Below are positions 7,030 to 13,305 of a stretch of DNA of 13,305 bases, piece by piece (position 1 is the stretch's first letter; the number at the start of each line of letters is the position of its first letter). The position numbers and the translations under genes are program-made. Source of the stretch: Methanobacteriota archaeon. Lineage in GTDB: Archaea; Thermoplasmatota; Poseidoniia; Poseidoniales; Poseidoniaceae. Location of the stretch: NCBI GenBank assembly GCA_002728035.1, contig PBUZ01000080.1:3393-16697 (forward strand), written 5' to 3'. The notes under the pieces were generated by a model. It was not told the DNA's origin, searched no databases, and saw only the letters and a program-made list of their open reading frames with translations.

Positions 7030-9136
7030 CGGGCGTCATGCCGCTCGGTTGGAACACCAACATCTTCAACGTCACCGTGACCGTTTCACCACTGTCACCT
7101 TGGAATCCTCCAAACCCTGCATTGGTATTGACGGTCACATCCATGGAGAGGGGGCCTTGCATTTCGGGCGCTTTGCCCAACAGTTCGAGAACACCGATCA
7201 AGTCGCTTTCCGTACCGTTGAGGGTATAATCACCAAGGCCTTCGGGCGCATATTGATTGAGGTCGGTATTTGGCCGAATACTCCCCACCAGGGTCGTCGA
7301 GCCGCACGCATTGGTACTCCGTTCACTATCATCGCTTTCTGAGAGTGGCCCTGTCAATCCCGTGTAGTCGGGACTCGTCACCACGTCATCACAAGACGAG
7401 GTCACGCCAGAGTCTCCAGTATCCTCGTAGGTGATGGTAAGTTCGGCGATCAAGACTGCCGTCATTGTTTCATCAATGGTGACAGTGAATGTTTGCGTTT
7501 CACCATCTGCGAGCGAGAGAGTTTCCGTTTGCGTCCATTCGCTTACGGTGTAGGTGAGTTGGTAGGGATTGTTTCCTGAAGAACCCGAAGAACCCTCGGG
7601 CGCAACGGCTTGATAGGTACCCTCAAGCGCACCGAAGAGGACCAACATCACCACGGCACCGATGACCGTCGTTCGTTGGGTGGGCAACGAGTACCTGCCG
7701 AGCGGACTTGAATTGGACGCTTCACGTTTCCAGCAGAGGATGAAGTGTGTGGCGAAGGCAGCACTCATGGCCGGAATGGACGGGAAAATATCCTCTCCAT
7801 ACGGGCTGAGACTCCACACGATGACAGCGCTCAAGGCCGCTACCATCATCCAAATGGTGTGTTGTGTATCGGGTTCGTACCCCATCATGCGAATCAAGAG
7901 CAACGGCACGAAGATGCCACCCAAACCGTAGACGGCGAGCACGACCAAGGCGAAGACGGAGTCGCCAAAGCCGGGGAATTGTTGGCCGCCCAGTGCGATG
8001 AGCGTGACGAAGACAGCGATGACCATAGTGACGAGTTTCGTGGTTTTGTGCTCTTGGGCCCACTCGGGCTTGACGTCATCGGTGATGGCCGCGGTACACG
8101 CCAGCACTTGACTGTCGGCGGTGGACATGGTCGCTGCGAAAATGGAGGCGAGGATCACGCCAGCGAGGAATGGATTGAGCACTTCCATCGCCAACAGCGG
8201 CAACCCGTCTTGAGCCTGGGAAGCATCGAGGTCGAGGAAGATGGCACGGCACGCAAGCCCGATGATGAACATCAGGGCGATAAACGGCGTCTGCCAGACG
8301 AAGAACCAGATGGCGGCTTCTTTGCGGTCCTTGTCGTCTTTGAGGGTCATCACACGAGAGACCACTTGGGGTTGGCCCGCGACCCCGAGGCCGCCGAGGA
8401 AGAAGGCTCCAATCCACAACGTGACACCAAAGGTGAGATCGGCCGGGAACAGGTTGACCATCCCGGGGTCAACATCCTTCAGTGTGTTGTGCAAACCCGA
8501 GAACCCGCCCACTTCTGAAACGGCGACGTAGCAGAGGATGGTTGAGCCGACGATCATGACACAGGATTGCGCTGCATCGGTCCAAATCGAAGCGCGGATA
8601 CCGCCTGCATAACAGTAAGCGACCACGAGCACAAAACCGATGAGGATGCCGACGACTTCCGACCACCCGAGCATCGCTTGGAGTGCAACACCGCCTGCGA
8701 CCAATTGCGCAGCGGCGTAAATCGCAAGAAACGCGACCGAGAGAACGCCCGCCAACCTGGCTTCGGGCGCACCTTTCGTTTTGGAAACCAACGAGGAGAG
8801 CGAGCGAACCCCGCGCTCGTTGCCTTCTTTCTGAATGAACTTGTAGAGCCAAATCCAAGCGACGGCTTGACCAAGCGTCGATACCAACCCGATCCAGATG
8901 CCGGAATAGCCCTGAACGAAAATGAACCCGATGAACCCGATGAACATGTAGCCGGAGTTCCACGTGCTGACGGCACTCAGGGCTGCAAGTGCGGGGTGCA
9001 TGCCACGGCCGGCGACAAGGTAGTCGTCCGTGGTGTCCTGTTTCACGCGCATGGATGCTAAGCCAACACCTGCAAAGAAACCCATGAACAGGAGGAAGGA
9101 AAGAAGCAAGACGATTTCGTCAGGCAACCCAAACAT
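7019..9136 (-). CDS. Sodium:solute symporter (SSS family) with C-terminal extracellular domain
   Basis: A Na+-coupled uptake system of the LeuT-fold SSS family, 705 residues against the usual 480-550. I count 13 hydrophobic segments in PutP-like order (about 5-27 through about 460-480), then a 14th at about 490-510 and a roughly 190-residue polar tail. The Na+ site in TM9 (PutP TM8 by older numbering) is kept: Met337-Ser338-Thr339 match PutP Met339-Ser340-Thr341 within FAATMSTADSQVL. GVAGQPQVVSRVM is also PutP-like. The TM2 position of PutP Asp55 is Trp59 here, so proline transport is not implied. The tail begins with a Ser/Gly linker, is Thr-rich and beta-strand-like, and holds only two cysteines (Cys582, Cys611), which could form a disulfide. 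GGTGAG (9140-9145) lies 3 nt upstream of the ATG, which directly follows the dphB stop codon, so translation is likely coupled. Confidence 0.92.
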   Translation of the reverse strand: MFGLPDEIVLLLSFLLFMGFFAGVGLASMRVKQDTTDDYLVAGRGMHPALAALSAVSTWNSGYMFIGFIGFIFVQGYSGIWIGLVSTLGQAVAWIWLYKFIQKEGNERGVRSLSSLVSKTKGAPEARLAGVLSVAFLAIYAAAQLVAGGVALQAMLGWSEVVGILIGFVLVVAYCYAGGIRASIWTDAAQSCVMIVGSTILCYVAVSEVGGFSGLHNTLKDVDPGMVNLFPADLTFGVTLWIGAFFLGGLGVAGQPQVVSRVMTLKDDKDRKEAAIWFFVWQTPFIALMFIIGLACRAIFLDLDASQAQDGLPLLAMEVLNPFLAGVILASIFAATMSTADSQVLACTAAITDDVKPEWAQEHKTTKLVTMVIAVFVTLIALGGQQFPGFGDSVFALVVLAVYGLGGIFVPLLLIRMMGYEPDTQHTIWMMVAALSAVIVWSLSPYGEDIFPSIPAMSAAFATHFILCWKREASNSSPLGRYSLPTQRTTVIGAVVMLVLFGALEGTYQAVAPEGSSGSSGNNPYQLTYTVSEWTQTETLSLADGETQTFTVTIDETMTAVLIAELTITYEDTGDSGVTSSCDDVVTSPDYTGLTGPLSESDDSERSTNACGSTTLVGSIRPNTDLNQYAPEGLGDYTLNGTESDLIGVLELLGKAPEMQGPLSMDVTVNTNAGFGGFQGDSGETVTVTLKMLVFQPSGMTPVTA
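8921..8947. repeat. Nine-base tandem repeat, about three units, inside the symporter gene
   Basis: Three successive 9-bp units (AATGAACCC, GATGAACCC, GATGAACAT on the plus strand) encode the F-I-G-F-I-G-F-I stretch of TM2 on the minus strand. It keeps the frame and probably reflects a small in-frame duplication within a membrane helix. Confidence 0.6.
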
Positions 9137-10027
9137 TCACTCACCCCGCTTCCAACGAAGGACGGCCTTCTCTTCAACCTCACCCGTGCCTGCAGGGAAG
9201 ACAAGGCAGTTCAAACGCCCACCTTTTTCTTCGCCCAAAGCGCCGAGCGTTGTGGTGACGATGGACTGGTCAGGCGTTCCCATATCGGCACACAGCACCA
9301 CGGGAATGTCATCGAAGTTCTGTTGCAGGTAGAGTTTCGTGGCCATTTGACGGAACGCGAGCCGAACATGGTCTTCGGACAGCGGTTCATCCACCGTCTC
9401 CTGCAATTTCTTCCACATCAGGCGCATGGATTGGACCGCATCTTCGGGTTTCATCGGACGTTGGTCACCGGTTCCAAGCCCCGTAGGGTCCAAGTCCAAC
9501 AGAGCAAGCGTGTGGAGGTTTTGTTCCCAATTGGAAGCCAACACTTCCATCGGAGAGGTCGCAATCCAGTCCCCGTAGGGGTAGGTGAGCGTGGTCTGAC
9601 GACCAAACTTGTAGTTTGAAAGGCCAACTGCGCCAGTGACCACCGTTGTGATGGATATACCATGTATCACCCGACAATCGATGCCTGCATCAAGCGCACG
9701 CAATTGAAGGTCAACATGCGTCGTTGCTTGCAACGGGTCGCCGACGATCAACAAAGCGACCAGTGAGCGTTCGGCAAGGGCGAACAATTCCTCGGGTTCT
9801 TCGACTTCAGGGCGCATGACCCGTTGAATGGATCCAACTCGCTCTTCAAGCCGCGTCAATTCGTCTTCGGGCCACAAGGCAGTGTATGCTTCGTAGCGGC
9901 GGTGATCGGCTGCCTTCGCAGCCGCTTGGGCTTCAACGGTCATGCCGCTGAGCGAACCCATCCCCATACCAACGAGCAACAACCCCGTTTTTGGAAACGA
10001 TTCTCGCCCGTCCATCTTTTCCGCCAT
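9137..10027 (-). CDS. dphB: Diphthine synthase
   Basis: An S-adenosylmethionine-dependent methyltransferase that acts on the diphthamide precursor at the modified histidine of elongation factor 2, in the cytosol. Family blocks are the N-terminal LLLVGMGMGSLSGMTVEA, ALLIVGDPLQATTHVDLQLRA (the SAM-binding G-D-P-x-x-A-T-T-H core), VIHGISITTVVTGAVGLSNYKFG, and a C-terminal FPAGTGEVEE region close to the usual V-P-G-x-L-H-x-x-E. From this start the protein has 296 residues, somewhat longer than the 260-270 usual in archaea. ATG at 10027 was chosen because a full GGAGGT Shine-Dalgarno lies 6 nt upstream; an in-frame ATG at 10066 would overlap the divergent gene. The stop codon abuts the ATG of the symporter. 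The dph2 and dph6 genes that would complete the pathway are not in the window. Confidence 0.92.
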   Translation of the reverse strand: MAEKMDGRESFPKTGLLLVGMGMGSLSGMTVEAQAAAKAADHRRYEAYTALWPEDELTRLEERVGSIQRVMRPEVEEPEELFALAERSLVALLIVGDPLQATTHVDLQLRALDAGIDCRVIHGISITTVVTGAVGLSNYKFGRQTTLTYPYGDWIATSPMEVLASNWEQNLHTLALLDLDPTGLGTGDQRPMKPEDAVQSMRLMWKKLQETVDEPLSEDHVRLAFRQMATKLYLQQNFDDIPVVLCADMGTPDQSIVTTTLGALGEEKGGRLNCLVFPAGTGEVEEKAVLRWKRGE

Positions 10028-10079
10028 GCTCAAACCTCCGAGACGCTTGGACAGGGCGAGGACCATGCGTCATTTGAGC
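10028..10079. repeat. Inverted repeat GCTCAAA/TTTGAGC flanking the divergent dphB/trm5 starts
   Basis: A 7-bp perfect inverted repeat (10028-10034 and 10073-10079) encloses the 37-bp divergent gap and the first codons of the methyltransferase gene. It could be an operator dyad, but at this size chance is a real possibility. Confidence 0.25.
10034..10039 (-). promoter_or_regulatory. Strong Shine-Dalgarno GGAGGT of dphB
   Basis: Perfect GGAGGT on the minus strand, 6 nt before the ATG at 10027. It fixes the dphB start and implies a transcript with a leader, so the dphB promoter must overlap the beginning of the divergent methyltransferase gene. Confidence 0.75.
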
Positions 10080-11156
10080 GTGCCGAGCCAACAAACAGAG
10101 GCATGGCTCCTCCGTTGCCGCCGCGAAGGGTGGCTTGCCGATACCGGTGTAGCCAGGCTTGAAGACGGCCGACGAGGCATCCCGCTCAACAGCAACGCAC
10201 CCCCCGAAGACGATGCAGTATGGGGGGATTTTCCGTGTGTTGACATCGAGCCCAATGCGAAAGGCCCGACACACTGGCGTGAGCGACTACCACCTTCCTT
10301 GCAAGCTTTGGACGAAGCCATATGGCCGTCAGCCTACGAAATCCAAGGCGATGTCTTGATGGTAAAAGTCGAGGGCGAAGCAGCAACACACGAGCAAGCG
10401 ATGGCTGATGCCATGCTCGCACAACTGCCGAACACACGCCTGATATGCGCGGATGAAGGCGTTGAGGGTGATTTCCGCGTACGCAATCTGCGGGTACTGG
10501 CGTCGCGAGATGGCAGCACCACGACACGAACCACGGTCAAAGAACACGGGAGCATCATGTGGGTAGACCCTGGCGAAGTGTATTTTTCTGCCCGCTTATC
10601 GACGCAACGTCAAGAAACGCACCAGCACATCAAATCCTTTCGCGAACAACTTGGCAAACCGTTGGTTCTCGCGGACCCTTACGCAGGTGTAGGTCCTTCC
10701 CTCCCATTGCTCATCAACGACGAGGGGTTGCTGTCTGGATACATCGTCGGCGATTTGAATCCCGTTGCCGTCGACCTTCTTCGGATGAATCTCGATGCGT
10801 GGACGAGAGGAAAAGACGCGACTTTTTCTCCTGCCATCACGGTCTGTCAAGACGCGCGGACTTGGAAATCAGCGCCGGAAAACCGCGGCCAAGCCGACGT
10901 CCTCCTGGTCAACCTTCCTCACGACAGTTTCGAACACCTCTCCGATCTCTTTCCACTCTTCAACCGAACCAATCCCTCGCTGTTGAGGGGATGGGCCATC
11001 GTTGAACGTGCGAGCCTTCCCCAGCGAAAACAACACCTTCAGGAACTTGTTCGTGATGCTGGAGGCAGACCTTCAGACACCTTTGTGGAGGAGGTCAAAG
11101 GGTTCTCTTCCACACGCTGTTTTGTGGTGTTTCAGACCGTCATTGCATGGGATTGA
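10065..11156 (+). CDS. Trm5-like tRNA (guanine37-N1)-methyltransferase
   Basis: A class I SAM-dependent methyltransferase of the archaeal Trm5/TYW2 family, 363 residues, expected to make m1G37 in tRNA. The N-terminal part (about 5-60) resembles the Trm5 N-terminal domain. The bridging motif V-Y-F-S-A-R-L-S-T-Q-R (Tyr173 to Arg182) precedes the SAM motif ADPYAGVGPS (203-212), the acidic strand end GDLNPVAVDLL (229-239), and N283-L-P-H. N-L-P is the Trm5 form of motif IV. Lined up with M. jannaschii Trm5 from memory, Tyr173 and Arg177 match Tyr177 and Arg181, but the general base Glu185 becomes Gln181. That raises the possibility of altered activity. The start at 10065 was chosen because upstream in-frame ATGs (9942, 10026) lie inside dphB; a GAGG precedes the start by 3 nt. 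The other reading is a TYW2/Taw2-like enzyme of wyosine synthesis, which N-L-P argues against. Confidence 0.82.
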   Translation: MRHLSVPSQQTEAWLLRCRREGWLADTGVARLEDGRRGIPLNSNAPPEDDAVWGDFPCVDIEPNAKGPTHWRERLPPSLQALDEAIWPSAYEIQGDVLMVKVEGEAATHEQAMADAMLAQLPNTRLICADEGVEGDFRVRNLRVLASRDGSTTTRTTVKEHGSIMWVDPGEVYFSARLSTQRQETHQHIKSFREQLGKPLVLADPYAGVGPSLPLLINDEGLLSGYIVGDLNPVAVDLLRMNLDAWTRGKDATFSPAITVCQDARTWKSAPENRGQADVLLVNLPHDSFEHLSDLFPLFNRTNPSLLRGWAIVERASLPQRKQHLQELVRDAGGRPSDTFVEEVKGFSSTRCFVVFQTVIAWD

Positions 11157-11168
11157 AGCGTTCACTTG

Positions 11169-11318
11169 ATGAAGCCCCTCTGCGTCGCATTGCTCATGGA
11201 CAACCTCGTGAAGTGCGAGTGCGGCGCAACCATCGACATTGCTGGCGTCCCTCCCCGAAAAGACGGCATCAAGGTTTGGTGCCGTGTTTGCGGCACGGTG
11301 ACCACCCATCACCGCTGA
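11169..11318 (+). CDS. Small zinc-ribbon protein
   Basis: A 49-codon reading frame (or 40 codons from the ATG at 11196) between the Trm5-like gene and guaAA. It contains K-C-E-C-G, an 18-residue spacer and W-C-R-V-C-G, ending in two histidines. Paired C-x-C-G and C-x-x-C-G knuckles are typical of a four-cysteine zinc ribbon of the kind used for RNA, DNA or protein contact. The regular placement of the knuckles, the strand match with both neighbours and the 12-bp gap after the previous stop support it as a real gene. No Shine-Dalgarno is clear at either ATG. The shorter form begins just before the first knuckle and is the more economical choice; the longer form adds a short hydrophobic segment with an extra Cys. 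The function is unknown. It may be translated along with the Trm5-like gene, and a role in tRNA or ribosome biology is only a guess. Confidence 0.65.
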   Translation: MKPLCVALLMDNLVKCECGATIDIAGVPPRKDGIKVWCRVCGTVTTHHR

Positions 11319-11412
11319 TGTTTCAGCCACGGTGTCCTCGTACCCTGTTCGCCTCCTTGTTCAGTCATCGGCATGTTCATGGTCGTTCCTCAGTCACCCG
11401 TCGGTGAGTGAG
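11319..11412 (+). promoter_or_regulatory. Leader region of guaAA with SD-sequestering hairpin
   Basis: This 94-bp spacer holds no gene. Its 3' end (11389-11412) forms a 10-bp stem (CTCAGTCACC pairing with GGTGAGTGAG, one G-G mismatch) with the tetraloop CGTC, ending directly at the ATG. The right arm contains the GGTGAG Shine-Dalgarno sequence. No TATA box is obvious, so guaAA may be read from upstream. Confidence 0.55.
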
Positions 11413-12006
11413 ATGTCTGAAGCACCCTTGGTCATCGATGTGGTCGATAACGGAGGCCAGTGGACACACCGGGAATGGCGAATGCTCCGCTACCTCGGCG
11501 TGGACACGCAAATCATTGACAACACCACGCCGGTGGATGAACTTCGGGAACTCGACGGACTGATTCTTTCCGGTGGCGCGGCGCGTGTTGGTCTCACGGG
11601 TGAACTGGGGAACTGCGCCGCCTACCTTGAACTCACCATCCCAATCTTGGGCATCTGTGCTGGTCACCAATTCATGGCGCGTCATTATGGAGGCGACGCC
11701 CGAGAATCGCCCGAGCCGGAATTCGGTGCGATGGAGATCGAACTCGTGGACGGTGGAGGAACGATTTTTGCAGGAACGAACCAAACGCAAACGGTTTGGG
11801 AATCGCACAACGACGAGGTGCATGTTGTCCCTGAAGGGTTTTCCATCACCGCCAGCAGCCCTTCCTGCAAGGTTCAGGGAATGGAAAACACCGCCGGAGA
11901 CCGCTTCGGCCTCCAATTTCATCCCGAAGTCAACGATTCCGAGTTCGGCAAAGAGATGTTTGAGAATTTTGTTGAAGTGTGCCGCAAACACCGGTCAATG
12001 CAGTGA
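11413..12006 (+). CDS. guaAA: GMP synthase subunit A (glutamine amidotransferase)
   Basis: The class I glutaminase subunit of archaeal two-subunit GMP synthase. It releases ammonia from glutamine for the ATP-pyrophosphatase subunit that converts XMP to GMP. It has 197 residues, near the usual 185-190. The nucleophile is Cys82 in LGICAGHQ, and His170 and Glu172 in FHPEV complete the triad. Other family blocks are VVDNGGQWTH at the N-terminus (commonly D-N-x-G-Q-Y), LDGLILSGGAA (oxyanion region), the EFGAMEIEL strand, and VWESHNDEV. The start at 11413 fits because the family sequence begins there and GGTGAG lies 4 nt upstream; a reading frame starting at 11332 has no family match before this point. 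The partner PP-ATPase subunit is not in the window. Other class I amidotransferase subunits are less likely given VWESHNDEV. Confidence 0.93.
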   Translation: MSEAPLVIDVVDNGGQWTHREWRMLRYLGVDTQIIDNTTPVDELRELDGLILSGGAARVGLTGELGNCAAYLELTIPILGICAGHQFMARHYGGDARESPEPEFGAMEIELVDGGGTIFAGTNQTQTVWESHNDEVHVVPEGFSITASSPSCKVQGMENTAGDRFGLQFHPEVNDSEFGKEMFENFVEVCRKHRSMQ

Positions 12007-12075
12007 AGTCAAGAATTTCCTACCCGATTTTTGTGAATGAATAGAATTAAGTTGGTAACACTGCCGATACTTTCC
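12007..12075 (+). promoter_or_regulatory. Intergenic region with possible terminator and promoter
   Basis: 69 bp between guaAA and the secreted-protein gene. A T5 run (12028-12032) could end the guaAA transcript, since oligo-T is the archaeal termination signal. The following AT-rich stretch (about 12036-12052), 25-40 bp before the ATG, is the most plausible TATA region for the next gene. Both are inferred from composition. Confidence 0.35.
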
Positions 12076-13305
12076 ATGGCATCCATGCGACGCTCACCTG
12101 CCGGCCTGCTTGTAACCCTCCTGCTTTTGACAGCACTTTCGCCTGTGGCGACGGTTCAGTCGGCCCCAACTGAGGCATCGGAATACTACTACGGTGTTGA
12201 ATACGATTGGACCAGCCTTGACAGCGACCTCCAAAACGTGACCGGCCTCGACATCCAAGAATTGTTCACCGAAATCATGTCGGATGCAGATAACGCAGGC
12301 TTCAACTTGGACCTCGGCCAACTCACCACAGGTGCAACCAATGTGTATGTCCACCAAACCGAAGACATCACCCCGCAGGTGTTCCAAAACATCAACGGCG
12401 ATGATGTTCAAGTCTGGAGTCGAAACAGCGATGTCGTCCTTCGTCATGGCTTGCTCTCCAATGCTGTGATCATGACCGATTGGTCAGAAACCGACTTTGG
12501 CTCCGATACGACTGGCTTTGACATCGATATTGTTGCCGAGGCTGAAAACGTCCTTACCGTGGACATTGATTACACCGAATACCTCAACGACGCTTACGAC
12601 TTGATTGGGGCCGACATGGATGTCTCCATGACGGTGAGCAACGACATGGGGCTTGCCATCGACATCATGGTTGAAGGCGGCGGAGAAGTCTTGAACGTTG
12701 ATTTCGACACGGGCATTGATTTCAGTTACTCCATTTCGTCCGATGCCGTGTGGCGTTTGGGTAACCCCAGCCCGATTTACAAGACGACTGCAGCCAACGA
12801 CAGGACCGATTGGGATTGCATCGATGACGCCTCGGATGTCGGCGTGTATGCTTCAGGAGGAGAAGCAGAAGTCGAGGATGTGTGCGGTACCATTGAAGGC
12901 ACATACAGCGGATCTGCTGATTACAACATTTACCTCACCGGTCTGCCAACCGAAGAGTTCGGCTTGGACGCTGGGGAATTTGACATTTCCATCAGCGACG
13001 AACTGACCAACGCTGGCGACTTTGAAGGTGACGCCGAGATGGACGGCGTGGGATTCAACATGCGTGCCGACGAACCGCTCCAAGTCGACCTTGGCGACGG
13101 GCAATCGCTCGATGTAAAACCCTGTGAATCATGCCCTCCCGGTAATCCTGTGATGTTCATTATGATGGTCAATGTGTTGGCTCATGCCAGCGAATCGTTC
13201 GGTGAGGCCGTCGCACAGGACTTCCAAGATGAATGGGAGGATTCCGTTGGTGAATTTTATGAAAGCATTTGGGGCATCTCAGAAGACAGTAACGATGATG
13301 GCCAG
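12076..13305 (+). CDS. Acidic secreted protein, N-terminal part (runs off window)
   Basis: The frame is open for 410 codons from the ATG at 12076 to the window end with no stop. The N-terminus (MASMRRSPAGLLVTLLLLTALSPVATVQSA) is a Sec signal peptide: two arginines, a leucine-rich core, and likely cleavage after Ala-x-x near residue 30. No lipobox cysteine is seen. The mature part is very rich in Asp and Glu with alternating beta-strand patterns such as GFDIDIVAEAENVLTVDIDY and LAIDIMVEGGGEVLNVDFD, which may be diverged repeats. Cysteines are few (WDC, DVCG, and the pair C-E-S-C-P-P-G), and the last two could form a local disulfide. A helical segment rich in aromatic and acidic residues follows at about 355-400. 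I do not recognise the family. It is probably a cell-surface or exported protein, perhaps binding calcium. ATG at 12085 is an alternative start. Confidence 0.82.
   Translation, partial: MASMRRSPAGLLVTLLLLTALSPVATVQSAPTEASEYYYGVEYDWTSLDSDLQNVTGLDIQELFTEIMSDADNAGFNLDLGQLTTGATNVYVHQTEDITPQVFQNINGDDVQVWSRNSDVVLRHGLLSNAVIMTDWSETDFGSDTTGFDIDIVAEAENVLTVDIDYTEYLNDAYDLIGADMDVSMTVSNDMGLAIDIMVEGGGEVLNVDFDTGIDFSYSISSDAVWRLGNPSPIYKTTAANDRTDWDCIDDASDVGVYASGGEAEVEDVCGTIEGTYSGSADYNIYLTGLPTEEFGLDAGEFDISISDELTNAGDFEGDAEMDGVGFNMRADEPLQVDLGDGQSLDVKPCESCPPGNPVMFIMMVNVLAHASESFGEAVAQDFQDEWEDSVGEFYESIWGISEDSNDDGQ

Noticed and set aside
7745..8518. 257-codon plus-strand reading frame opposite the symporter gene
   Set aside because: It is antisense to the conserved core of the SSS symporter, its product is an unstructured run of Asp, Glu, His and Gly, and no ribosome-binding site or family motif is seen.
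11377..11991. 204-codon minus-strand frame opposite guaAA
   Set aside because: Antisense to a gene with an intact catalytic triad; no supporting motif.
1..13305. CRISPR arrays, tRNA or rRNA genes, transposons, phage or defence genes
   Set aside because: No regularly spaced repeats, cloverleaf-forming segments, terminal inverted repeats, integrases, transposases, nucleases or toxin-like genes could be found on either strand.

Overview
The window most likely comes from a marine planktonic archaeon of the Thermoplasmatota, Marine Group II (Poseidoniia) type. The archaeal markers are a geranylgeranyl-reductase family flavoprotein (isoprenoid lipid saturation), a diphthine synthase, a Trm5-type tRNA m1G37 methyltransferase and a stand-alone GMP synthase glutaminase subunit. 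These sit beside bacterial-style transporters (DMT/EamA, LysE, sodium:solute symporter) and an acidic secreted protein. Clade placement is inference, because no rRNA or other taxonomic marker is present. The region is chromosomal and very compact. No tRNA, rRNA, CRISPR array, insertion sequence or prophage gene was found, and no gap between genes exceeds 100 bp.

Layout. Positions 1-1443 (minus): a geranylgeranyl reductase followed after 9 bp by a HAD-family phosphatase that is cut off by the window edge. Positions 1537-4345 (plus): an EamA/DMT transporter, a Cys/Met-metabolism PLP enzyme and a LysE-family exporter, closely spaced and probably co-transcribed. Positions 4347-6092 (minus): a 581-residue protein that I do not recognise. 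Positions 6178-7029 (plus): a PqqB-like metallo-beta-lactamase-fold hydrolase with no other PQQ gene nearby. Positions 7019-10027 (minus): diphthine synthase with its stop codon directly abutting the start of an SSS symporter, which carries a 14th membrane segment and a C-terminal domain predicted to be extracellular. Positions 10065-12006 (plus): Trm5-like methyltransferase, a 40-49 residue zinc-ribbon protein, and GMP synthase subunit A. Positions 12076-13305 (plus): the first 410 residues of an acidic secreted protein that runs off the right edge.

How the genes relate. EamA-PLP enzyme-LysE looks like a sulfur or amino-acid metabolism and efflux unit. Diphthine synthase and Trm5 are transcribed divergently from a 37-bp gap, and both make modifications known to protect the translational reading frame. 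Two gene pairs converge with a 1-bp gap or an 11-bp overlap.

I saw no clear new defence or mobile system. The observations most worth checking are: a near-perfect 10-bp hairpin that covers the Shine-Dalgarno sequence of guaAA; a Gln in place of the expected catalytic Glu in the Trm5-like protein; the symporter with an added extracellular domain; the transporter/PLP enzyme/transporter cluster; an imperfect direct repeat at the 1444-1536 divergent promoter; and the uncharacterised 581-residue protein.
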